From positions 1 to 10,451 of the forward strand of contig JAPEVF010001372.1 in assembly GCA_029747585.1 (NCBI GenBank): DNA of 10,451 nt, read 5' to 3'. Each line of letters begins with the position of its first letter. Position 1 is the stretch's first letter. Under the pieces are notes generated by a model that worked only from the letters and a program-made list of their open reading frames with translations, was not told where the DNA came from and did no database searches. The stretch is from Pleurotus djamor (lineage: Eukaryota > Basidiomycota > Agaricomycetes > Agaricales > Pleurotaceae). Position numbers and translations under genes: made by a program. Positions 1-8,569 of this stretch are shown here, in pieces.

Positions 1-48
1 CATGTTGAAATAAATGGCATTCACTGATGTTCCATTCCGCAGTCAACC

Positions 49-911
49 TCATAAAATACAACCAGGGCCTGAGTCATTGGGCCGTTTCGAGCTCTCAAAA
101 GTCGGCTTGCGTCGTGGAGCCTGGTACGGCGGAGTATCAANGNNCTCCTCCTCGCCTTCGACAGAGTTCTTCCCCCAGTTGTCCTGGAGGTTCAGATGCC
201 TCAGGGATTTCGCATTGGAAAGACCTTTGACTATGGCGCTGAATCCATCGGCTTTTATACCATTTTGTGGCATGTGTAGGCCCTCAAGATTCGTATGAAC
301 GCCAAAGGCTTTACCCCAGGCATGCGCCGAGTGTTCCAATCGATTTCGACCGATGATCAAAACCCGTAACTGGGGTTCTTCGTTGTTTTCAGCGGATAGG
401 ACGGCGGATTGGTGGAGAGCTTCAGCCAAGATGTTTCCCGCGGCCGGACCGAGACCTTGGTTGTTTAAGTTGAGGGTATGTATAGAGCGGTTGGTCGTGA
501 TGATCGGTACGATGACGGGGGCGACGCGCTCGCCAATAGCATTCCCCGAAAGATCGAGCGATCTGAGCGTATACGTATGAAGCAACGGTGTAAGCAGCGA
601 GCTCAGGGACTGCGGTATTTCTGCAATCAACCTCCTGGTGAAGATATCAGAGAAGTTGGCGACCTGAGGCGATGGTTAGCTTACGACGGGTCCCGGAAGT
701 AGCTTTATTGACAAACCCGCAGAGAAGTCATGAGTTTGAGTGCGTCTCCAATAGCTTCTGCAGCACCGACGCCTATCGTATTCCCGCTGAGGTGGATTTC
801 TGTGATTGCTGTCGGGTTGGTGATTTCATCAAGGTACTTCTGGGCATCATCACGCGTTTCTAGCGTCAATCCACGCCCACGAAGGTCGAATACAGTTCCT
901 GAGGCGTCCAT
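49..911 (-). CDS. Ran GTPase-activating protein (RanGAP1/Rna1 family), 5' part; 3' half missing or divergent
   Basis: RanGAP is a cytoplasmic leucine-rich-repeat protein that stimulates GTP hydrolysis by Ran and so maintains the RanGTP gradient used in nuclear transport. The start at 911 has a strong context (ACCATGG). Exon 1 is 717-911 (65 codons). A 53-nt intron lies at 664-716, with donor gtttgt and acceptor cctcag. Exon 2 starts at 663. Joining them gives ...SLR-VANFSDIFTRR..., the family signature (Rna1 has FSDIFTGR). LRRs follow with LSGN, LNLNNQGLGP, IIGRNRLE, PQNGIK and LNLQDN. Asn133 aligns with the Ran-contacting Asn131 of fission yeast Rna1, and Arg76 with its Arg74. Recognisable family sequence stops after residue 227 (about position 178). 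The frame then runs through three ambiguous bases to a stop at 49 without the expected further LRRs and acidic tail (family about 390 residues). Family call is firm; the 3' structure is not. Confidence 0.9.
141..144. other. Ambiguous bases (ngnn) inside the RanGAP reading frame
   Basis: Positions 141, 143 and 144 are N. They lie about 35 bases beyond the point where the minus-strand RanGAP frame stops resembling its family. This suggests low-quality or wrongly joined sequence here; the exact number of bases, and hence the frame, cannot be trusted. Confidence 0.95.
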
Positions 912-1147
912 GGTATAATGTGGTTTGAAAAGCGATTAAAAAGCGGAAAAATTGTACTTTAGATGCGTGACTTGAGTGAATGTTAGAGAAATCGTTTGCG
1001 TTGATCGATCTCAGTATTGACCTTGGGCGTCTGTCTGGAGCGCTCACCGCCACGTGGGAGAGAAACCGCTGCCCACCTCCTCATGTCTTCGTACTTTTTC
1101 CTTTTCCCATTCTTTCTCTTGTATTTTAGCCCTTTTCCGTATTCGAA
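912..1147. promoter_or_regulatory. Divergent promoter between the RanGAP and NYN genes
   Basis: This 236-bp gap separates two head-to-head start codons and must hold both 5' UTRs and both promoters. It contains CACGTGGG at 1051-1058, a core E-box of the kind bound by fungal bHLH factors. A pyrimidine-rich stretch at about 1085-1140 (runs of CTTTTT, CTTTTCCC, TTTCTCTTG) leads to the plus-strand start; such tracts are common before transcription starts in filamentous fungi. I see no convincing TATA box for either direction. No other gene is visible here apart from the short upstream ORF. Confidence 0.6.
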
Positions 1148-1151
1148 ATGA
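1083..1151 (+). promoter_or_regulatory. Upstream ORF overlapping the NYN gene start (ATGA)
   Basis: An ATG at 1083 opens a 22-codon frame in the CT-rich leader. It encodes a hydrophobic, Phe/Tyr/Ser-rich peptide and ends in TGA at 1149-1151. That stop overlaps the proposed main ATG at 1148-1150 as ATGA, an arrangement that could permit termination-reinitiation. It matters only if the transcript starts upstream of 1083. If transcription starts within the pyrimidine tract, the uORF is not in the mRNA. The hydrophobic composition follows simply from the T-rich DNA. Confidence 0.35.
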
Positions 1152-4100
1152 CTTCAAGACAGCCAGTAATGAGTCGAACAGAGTCCCAGGAGACTTCTCG
1201 CTCTTCGACACAGTCAACTCACTCATTCGATTCCAATTCAATATCCATGGGACCGTCAGAACCGACCTCGGACGAACGTCCTGATCTCGGTGCATCATTT
1301 ACAACGGTTATCAGGGAAATAGCATACCTGATGCAGCCGCCCTTGCGAGACGTCGTCATGAGGCATAACAGCAATATGCGTAGCTTCGTCGATGACGATG
1401 GCGGCGCGACGATGCAGGACGATTTTACATTCACGCCGAGCGACCTGGAGCGTGGCCGCGACGCACGACCAACTGGAGGGAACGACTCTACCGTTTGGGA
1501 CAATATGAGAATTGCGTCGTATCTTGCGTCCCATACACCATCCTTCACGCCATCGCATACGGTGCCAGACGGAGCTTCTTCTCATGCCTCTTCTTCTCAA
1601 CTTCATGCACAGTCAACACCCCGGACAATACTCCAAACCGCCCTGCACACACAACGATCATCGCCTATCCGTGAATCTTCCTTTGCATCTGATGTTCCTC
1701 CTTCCAAACCCATTCCTCGTCAAGTTTATCATCATATGTACGCCCCATACGCCCTTGCGCCCGGCTACATCACGATTCATCTGACTTGGGCATCGTAGTA
1801 ACGACTGGGAGCCATCGCAAGATTATCTAGCCGCTATGCCTTATGTCGAGTCACGATCACAATCACGGAACCCCAGTTCTCGCAATGACGTGGATGCAGA
1901 CGAGGACCGGGCGGTAGAAATTCACGATACGCTATCTTCCATTCGCTCTTCTTCACTCCCATCTTTCACGCCTGATCCCGAAGTATCTATTTTGCCTCCG
2001 CCCCCCATCGGTATCACACGACACTCCCCAACCTACACCACCAGCAGATCCAACAGCATCCGTCTGCATATCGATCATTCGAGTTCCACGCCTGACGTTC
2101 CCCCTTCTGCCTCCGAAGTCCCCCTTTCGGCCTTCAATAACATAGGCAACAGCAGACTGGGTATTCCCCTTGCTTTCCCCTCAGCTCCATCGGACATTGT
2201 CAACGACATGTCGGAAGATCCGCATTCCTCTCATACGCTGTCTCTCGGCCTACAATCCCAGAACATACCCACGCCCTCCGCGCCCTCTACCTCGTCACGC
2301 CCTCCAACTGCCCCCTCATCCAGAGATAATTCGCCTCGGAGGGACGGTATCCTTCAAGACGAGTATGAAACTGTCCACATTGACTCTTCGATTGACTCCA
2401 GTGTCATATCACGGACAGAAGATGAGGATAGCGGGGATGATGACGGACGGGACAATACCGAGGATCTGAGGCGACTGGTCCTCCATGGTGGTCTTGACCT
2501 TGTGCGGGAAGAAAGCACGGAAGGTGGTGTTCGCCATGAGGTCATCCGACCGCTCGTCATGCGGGAAGACTCTTCGAGGAGCGAACTCATCCTGCCTCTT
2601 AATTATCCCAGACATTCAAAGCACCCAAGCGGGAACAGTGGGGTATCGTCTTCGGAGTCCACGCTCAGTTCCAAGAACAACACACTGAGTGGATCTCACA
2701 CAATCAGTGCCCATGGGACTCTACATAATCCCAGTCCGAGACGCGCGTATTCCCCTCCTACCTATCGGGTCGCCCAAGATGGGGAACCATCGTCAGGGTT
2801 ATATTATCGTGCTTACCATGACCTAAACGACATCGACCGTCACTATTCCAACACCAGCGCCATGCCCTCCTCTCATGATGATAATGACGATAGTATTCCG
2901 CAGGATCCTACAGTCTCTTCTTTTGATCCTGTCGCGCTCTACGACCGTGACCATACGAGTGGCACAGATGACAACGAACCCTATGTATCACGGAGTGAAG
3001 CTTCAGATCTTAATGACGACGACGACTTCAATGATATGAGAGATCCTTATGATTATCGTGTTCAAGCAAATGTCTATGCAGGGGGCAGAACTTCCAGCAT
3101 GGCTCGTAGCCTACCAAACTTGGGTCGTGTCGCCCTTGATGATGATGACTACGATGAGGACAGTACCCGCGGCTACCACCATCCATCGTCCGACCTATCT
3201 TTTACCAGCGAATACACTCACGAGTCCGCACCGCCTCATCTCCAATCTAGTCCCGGCCTCAATCCCTCCCTTGGTACTCTGGCAGAAGCTCTGACTTACC
3301 TCGCCCAGGAAAGAGAGAAGATATCACGCGGTCGAGTCGTTGGTGGGGATGGTGGAGTGACTCTACCTTTGAATATCAAAGGAAAGAGTAAGGAGAGACC
3401 TATGGACGACCTTGATGTTCAGTATGAATCAAGCTCGCTTGAGCAGGATTTTCAGAGTGGTGGGAAGGCTACTTCTCGTGGTAGTGGTCTCGAGGATGCT
3501 GCCAATCGTGGTGAGGATACCCGGGATGGCTGGAGAGAAATTCTTGGTGAATAGTTTCTATTTTGAAGTATGTAAAGTTTTGCTAATGTGTGATGTTCCC
3601 ATGTGGGGGTTGTAGAATTTCGCCATCGACGGCGACGGAAGCGGAGTGAATCACCTCATGACAACGCGAGGCTTCGATCAAAACCTTCACGCACCTCAAC
3701 CTCATCGACATTGGCAACTGTCTTACCTGCTGATTCATCGATTGTACGTCTAACTTCGACCTCGTTTTTCATATATGTCCTGATGTCGTCATCATCAGAG
3801 CCATCCAGAACAGTCTAAAGGTACCGCCTCGACCGGGAGTCGCACACCGAAATCTTCAGCAACACCTAAGCATAAGCTGAAGAGAAGCAAGACTGACTCC
3901 AAGGCCGATAGGCAGCGACTTAGCTTGGATATCGAGGCTGCCTCCCCTACATCAGCAGTTTCGTCCCTCGGTTTGAGCATACGTTTACCATCGTTTGCGA
4001 CAGCTTTAACTCCAACTGGTACCCTCACTTCCGGCGGCGAGAACGTGAGGGAGTTTGGGATCTTTGGGAAGAAGGTTCGAAGCGACAAAGCTGAGAGTGC

Positions 4101-6441
4101 TGGATCCCCCAAGGATAAAGGGAAAGGAAAGAGGAAGGAGAAACTTAGCAATACTCCCCGGCAGGATACGAAGGATGAAGGAGATTCTGCTACCAAGAAG
4201 AAATCCAGTCGTATGTCGGTCCCTCGAATTCTCAAACGGCCTGCTATCCCTTTCCCTACGACGTCCGCCCCGGCTCGCAGCGATGGTTCAATACCAGTGG
4301 ATAGCGATGCTACCCCCATTATCGCCTCGGCGCCTTTCAGAATGGACTTTGGTACTTCTGGAACAAGTCGCAAGCTTAGTACTCACTCCAGGGCAAGCAC
4401 GCTTCGCTCCGCCCCGGTCCAACCTAGCTATCTCAACGATCCCCATGCTTCGTATGTGCCCTCATCCGACGCCGATGAATCTAGCGGTCTAGGAGTCGAC
4501 GACGCGAATGAAAATGGCACATCCAGCCTCGGCGTCGAGGACATCACTGATCAGTCGGACAAAGGCTCGGGATCTAACCATCAAGATCCACACAATTGGC
4601 AACAGCGTCTTGTCAATGAGCATCAACTCCGACTAGACCACAGCAAGAGTAGGAAGAGCAGTCGCCCTGGACGTGGCCATGTTCGAGGCGTTAGCGAACA
4701 ACTAGTACTGAAAGATCACGATATCCTGTCGCAAGGCGACTCTGCCTTGGAGCCCCTCGACAAGGATGCTCGGGGCAGTCAAGGAGAGTCAAAGTTCACT
4801 AGAGGGCGTTCTTTCCCCAAGAGAGATGCAGATGGTCACCACAAACAGACCGTCGGGCCTGCACGAACAAGTCAATCGGCTTCCCGAACTCTGCTTCATG
4901 CGCGATCTTCACCTATAATGCGACCCTTCGATTGTCCGGATCCGAACGTCAATGGGAGTATGTCTGGAGGCGGCAGCACACGCAACTCCATGGTATTGGC
5001 TACGTCAGATCTCGAACAGTCTGCCGGAGGGTCGTCTGATGCCGATGGTTGGAGGCTTGCCCAGTTACGTGCTTTAGGCCAAAAACTGCGCAAAGCGTTC
5101 CCGGAAGATGCTCGGTTTCTCGATCAGCTTACTGTTCTCTCCGACAAGCGTGTAGGGAAGGGAAAGGGCGGTAATAAGAGTAGCGGTCAAGAGAGCACCG
5201 GTCGCGATAGCGATAAACTCCCGATTAACGGGCAAGCTGATTTACGAAAGAAGAAGCGATCCCGTCGTAGGAAAGCAGGTGCTGCTAATGGTGGAGAGGA
5301 AGCCGACGATGGAGGTGATGAAGACGATGAAGACGAGCTCTTATGGGACGGAGGATTCATAGACACGCGAGGTCGTCTGCCCAAGGCCACAGACCCTCCC
5401 ATTCACGTCTTCATCGATCAGTTGAGTCTCTCCATTGCGCTCACCCACCCATCCATCTGACCGTGTGATCTGCATAGCTCAAACATCCTTATTGGACTAC
5501 TGAACTTCTTGAAGCGAAATCCATATCATTTATCAGCTCCAAATACCACACAGTACACCAAACATCTGTCCCATGCAGCGTTAAGCCTCCTACTTGAGCG
5601 CGGCCGCCCCGTGACTCGACGAGTCATGGTCGCGAGCTCTCCCCTTTACCAGCCTATGGAAGGTGCCTTACGCCTTGGGTATGAGGTCCATATCTTCAAA
5701 CGCGTTCCACACGACGATGTGCCTCCTATGGACTCGAACGAACGACCTAATTCTGGTGCGCTCAAGAAGCATCGCCGTCACGTCTCAGGAGACATTACAA
5801 GCTCTGACAGCGGCCAAGCAAAGCAAAGCAGCAGCAATGGCACAATCCTTTCCCGAGGCTTTCTTCGTCAAGCGGGCACAGATGGTGCATTTGGGAGGCC
5901 CGCCTCGTTCAATGAAATCAACATCTCAGCCGGCAGTAGGTCTTCCCCATCGGCCTACACAGGTAATCAAGCAGTCATGCCAGTGCCACCGCAGAAGATT
6001 CGGTACAGAGAACAGGGTGTCGACGAGTTACTCCAACTGAAACTACATCAAGTCCTACTGCGTTCCAATGAGGCCCCAGCACCTGGCTCGACGATTGTTC
6101 TTGCGACTGGCGATGGGAACGCTGGGCAATTTAACGAAGAAGGGTTTCTCGAGCCAGTGCGAATCGCTCTAGAGAGAGGTTGGAAGGTCGAACTGTACGC
6201 GTGGGAGGACGGTCTCAGCCGAGCCTGGCGTCGGGAATTCGGTGATCGCGAGTCTGGAAAGGCCAGTGGGAAGAAGTCTGCTGGGAGGAAGCGGGGAGAG
6301 GATGATGGAAGTGGGAGTGTTGGAAAGGATTATGGTGGAAGGTTTAAGATCATCGCGATGGAACGGTTTGGCGCTGAGTTGGTCGAGGCCGACGGCTGGA
6401 ACCTTGGTGGAGGTGCTTTGTCGGCCAATGGGGCTGCTTGA
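1148..6441 (+). CDS. Large NYN-domain (PIN-like ribonuclease fold) protein, five exons, 1683 residues
   Basis: Exons by frame and splice signals: 1148-1737, 1799-3546, 3616-3743, 3799-5420, 5478-6441. The introns (61, 69, 55 and 57 nt) begin gtacgc, gtgaat, gtacgt and gttgag; the sum is 1684 codons including the stop. Residues 1-1350 are Ser/Pro/Asp-rich low complexity, likely disordered. They include acidic runs (DSGDDDGRD, NDDDDFND, DDGGDEDDEDE) and basic patches (RHRRRRKR near 782-789, KKKRSRRRK), possible nuclear signals. The C-terminus is an NYN domain: VFIDHSNILIG (Asp1362), EQGVDELL (Asp1545), LATGDGNAGQF (Asp1575) and YAWEDGLSRAW (Asp1607). These are the acidic and Asn positions expected of a metal-dependent RNase fold. 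Linkers at about 1444-1535 and 1613-1650 interrupt the domain. An RNA-cleaving role is inferred from family only; substrate unknown. The family call is strong. Exon borders in the disordered part are less certain. Confidence 0.85.
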
Positions 6442-6602
6442 ATGTTTTCCAAGTCTGCCCTTGTTGTTTCTGTTTACGAGGTAACCCAACAAGCAAGTAC
6501 TTTATCTGCGGATCATCGGTTACCTCGATGTCAATACGCACTGTCAATTGAAATTCCAAGATTATCGCCTTCAATGGCGTAGGCCTCTCCTCGGCCTTGT
6601 CG
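6442..6602. other. 3' flank of the NYN gene, no gene seen
   Basis: The stretch directly after the NYN stop is T/G-rich at first (tgttgtttctgtttac) and most likely contains the 3' UTR and polyadenylation site, although I see no distinct AATAAA-type signal. A minus-strand open frame runs through it from 6664 into the NYN 3' end. It lies antisense to NYN coding sequence and matches no family I know, so I do not call it a gene. Confidence 0.4.
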
Positions 6603-7217
6603 ATGGCTGGGAGAAACCAATCATTGTACTTAATTGGCCATCGCAATGTCAAGACGAGATCCAAACATACTTACGTCGACTATTCCCTACACATGCGAGA
6701 AGAATTGGGACTGGTAGATGAGATACCTCGATGGTACGTGATATCGTTGGCTAAATTAGTGAGCATGTCCAGAGTCTAGTAGGTCTCAGAGGCCTTGAGG
6801 ACTATCCGACGTGGTGTCTGCCGCCTCGCGCACAGCGACATCAACTTCCATGGTATCCCCTATTCCCTTTTGGGACACGAACAATATTGCCAACGCTATG
6901 GAACGCCAAGGCTTGGGCAGATCGCTTGCACCTCAATCACACTTGCACCAAATTATCGGGGACGAGTATGTCAAGTCTGAGCGTCACTGAGAATGACGAC
7001 GCGACTTCACGCCAAGGTGTGTAATGTACTAAGTCGTGCTACTTAGAAGATACGCCGTCGATCTGATAGCTCAAAAGAATCTCATACACAGGGCATTCCA
7101 TGGGATGTCCTCAAACATATCTTGCGAAGAGCTCAGATTCCCGACCTTCTCGCACTGATCTCCACATGCCGGCAGAAGCAAGCCGGGGGGCCGCGTCGCT
7201 TTAGGGGCGAGTATGTC
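6603..7217 (+). pseudogene. F-box gene remnant or unresolved multi-exon F-box gene
   Basis: The firm part is 7092-7210, which reads GIPWDVLKHILRRAQIPDLL followed by ALISTCRQKQ. This is a typical F-box: Ile-Pro, a hydrophobic helix, DLL.L..TCR. Its frame is open from 7047 and stops at 7218, but a donor-like gtatgt sits at 7211. Upstream, a frame containing LEDYPTWCLPP and NAKAWADRLHLNH runs from about 6776 to a stop near 7025. It could be joined to the F-box by an intron from gtgtaat (about 7022) to cacag (7091). A further exon at 6603-6733 would need a marginal 41-nt intron (6734-6774). I cannot continue the gene downstream of 7211. F-box proteins recruit substrates to SCF ubiquitin ligases. 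A truncated or degenerate copy is the simplest reading. The F-box itself is fairly likely; the exon model is weak. Confidence 0.35.
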
Positions 7218-7485
7218 TGACACTTATCTCAAAATGTCGTATCTCGGCTTACCCTTTCTGCTCTGCTTCTGTCCTTTTGCTGAGTTTGCGGTAGATACGA
7301 TTCATGGTAGATGAAGCCTGAATTGCTGGCCGACTAGGATTTGGGTATGAGTCTGCTGGATCCCCTTTCAAGCCCCTAATAAGTATTGAACATTGAACTT
7401 GAACTCCACCAGCGGGAACGGAAGTAGGCATGGGCGGAAGAAGGTCACAGCCTAGAAGTAGAACAAACAGCGACATCCAGCGGAA
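7218..7485. other. Intergenic stretch, no convincing gene
   Basis: No plus-strand frame continues the F-box peptide here, and stops are frequent. A minus-strand frame from 7476 to 7249 gives a 75-residue peptide beginning MSLFVLLLGC, superficially like a secretion signal. It lacks supporting context, homology or splice signals and I leave it uncalled. The right part probably belongs to the upstream region of the cyclin-like gene. Confidence 0.4.
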
Positions 7486-7486
7486 C

Positions 7487-7511
7487 GCTCACGTGAGCAA
7501 AGGTATATAAG
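7487..7511 (+). promoter_or_regulatory. Core promoter of the cyclin-like gene: palindromic E-box plus TATA box
   Basis: A perfect 12-bp palindrome, GCTCACGTGAGC (7487-7498), is centred on a CACGTG E-box, a site type bound by dimeric bHLH factors. Six bases later comes TATATAAG (7504-7511), a strong TATA box. The start codon at 7579 is 68 bases past the TATA box, which leaves room for a transcription start near 7535-7545 and a short 5' UTR. This is the best-defined promoter in the window. The factor that binds the E-box is not known from sequence alone. Confidence 0.7.
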
Positions 7512-7578
7512 ACCTGAACCTTGGTCGCGTCAGTCTTCAATCGTGCCAACTCTTGAACAACCATCACACACCACAAAC

Positions 7579-8350
7579 ATGTTCAAATCACTCGCGTCTG
7601 CTATTGCTCGCCGTACTGCTCGCTCCAAGCCTGCAGTCATTGAAGTCGCAGTTGAACCTTCTCAAGTATGTCGTCCCCCCATTTTAGTCCAGTCTGGTCT
7701 GGTAGCTGACAGTTGGATTTACCCAGTTGCCATCGTTGTACCCCTGGAAAGACATCCATCAAAGACTTGCCATCCATTGCGGTCAATCCGTCCGCAAGCT
7801 AATGTCACCATCCCAATCCCCAACCTTTGCCACTCCCTCCGTCTCGCTCGAGGTCTTCATCGAGCGAATCCTTCGTGAATCAAAAGCACCCCTATCAGCC
7901 ACTCTCGGCGCACTCGCCGTCATCAACTGGTTGACCGAAGGAAGCATGTCCCCACTTGCCTGTTCATCACCACACCATCTGTTCCTGTCCGCCTATCAGG
8001 TGTTTGTGCAGAGCATGTGGGGCATGTACTGGGACGACGAAGATTGGGAGAAGATGTGTGGAGGATGTATCTCGGAAAAGGAGATTTCGGCGATGAAAAT
8101 CGACGTCGCCGAAGCAATGTTGGTGTCTACCAAGGATACGCCCGAGTGGGAAATGCTGTCCTGGATCTCGCAGGATAGCACGTCCAAGCTCATCGAAGAC
8201 ATGTTCGATGAAGAAAGAATTCAGTCAGGATCAGCATTGTTTGAAAGCAGGGATATGAGAAGCATGGAGTATGATCTTAGGACGACCGGAATTTGGGTCG
8301 TCTACGAGTGGGAAGATGATGAGGATGTTGACGATGACGAGTTTACCTGA
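7579..8350 (+). CDS. Divergent cyclin-box protein (Pho80/Pcl-like), two exons
   Basis: Exon 1 is 7579-7665 (29 codons, ATG context CAAACATG). The 61-nt intron 7666-7726 starts gtatgt and ends acccag. Exon 2 is 7727-8350, giving 236 residues. The N-terminus (1-29) is short and basic (ARRTARSK). Residues about 68-165 resemble the cyclin box of fungal Pcl/Pho80-type cyclins: SLEVFIERILRES, a second helix ALAVINWL, then HHLFLSAYQVFVQSM, the aromatic-acidic segment YWDDEDWEKMCGG and ISEKEISAMKIDVAEAM. In the family these correspond to the HR.FL...A.K, W...GLS and E.N..E segments. The usual AsKy helix is altered to YQVFVQSM. The tail (EWEDDEDVDDDEFT) is strongly acidic. Such proteins would partner a cyclin-dependent kinase, but altered key positions make CDK binding uncertain. 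Gene structure is well supported; the family is a pattern-based call. Confidence 0.75.
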
Positions 8351-8569
8351 CTGAAACCTTGTATCATGATATTTTGGACAATCATTCCCCCCTCGGAAGC
8401 AGTCTTCGCGTGAACCAGTGCTGTTGCTGACTCCTTCCCCTGTCATTCCTCCTGAAAAACTCCGTTTTGGGTCTTGACCGCGATGCTCGCCATTTCCTTG
8501 GCGACTATTTACCTCTCTTCTTCCCAATTTCTTCCTCTCCTTTCCTAACTCTTCCAAGTTTATTTTGCA
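8351..8569. promoter_or_regulatory. Intergenic region with pyrimidine-rich promoter of the F-box gene
   Basis: This 219-bp gap holds the 3' end of the cyclin-like transcript (A/T-rich tgtatcatgatattttgg just after the stop) and the promoter of the next gene. About 8511-8560 is almost pure C/T (cctctcttcttcccaatttc and continuing), ending nine bases before the ATG at 8570. CT-rich tracts like this often mark transcription starts in filamentous fungi. I see no TATA box close to the gene. Confidence 0.5.

Noticed and set aside
1738..1798. The frame opened at 1148 reads through to a stop at 1798, suggesting a separate 216-residue gene
   Set aside because: A good intron (gtacgc donor, ctgac branch-like site, tag acceptor) joins it in frame to the next long open frame, and composition is continuous across the junction.
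3015..3026. GAC triplet runs (also GAT runs near 3138 and GAT/GAC/GAA runs near 5310-5335) as microsatellites
   Set aside because: They are short, impure and in frame, coding for acidic stretches of the disordered region; no independent repeat element is indicated.
3547..3615. Stop at 3554 as the end of a separate 572-residue gene
   Set aside because: The stop lies seven bases inside a good intron (gtgaat to ttgtag). Removing it and the next intron keeps one open frame into the NYN exons.
3795..4373. Minus-strand 192-codon open frame
   Set aside because: It lies wholly antisense to exon 4 of the NYN gene, which has consistent splice sites and frame; the minus-strand peptide has no recognisable domain.
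6597..7217. Possible transposon or tyrosine-recombinase fragment in the gap (peptide with IGHRNVKTRSKHTYVDYS)
   Set aside because: The resemblance to a recombinase motif is limited to a few residues. There are no terminal repeats, target-site duplications or other transposase motifs.
7249..7476. Minus-strand 75-residue peptide starting MSLFVLLLGC, possible small secreted protein
   Set aside because: The hydrophobic start is short, no promoter or intron supports it, and its 5' flank overlaps the cyclin-like promoter. It is too weak to call.
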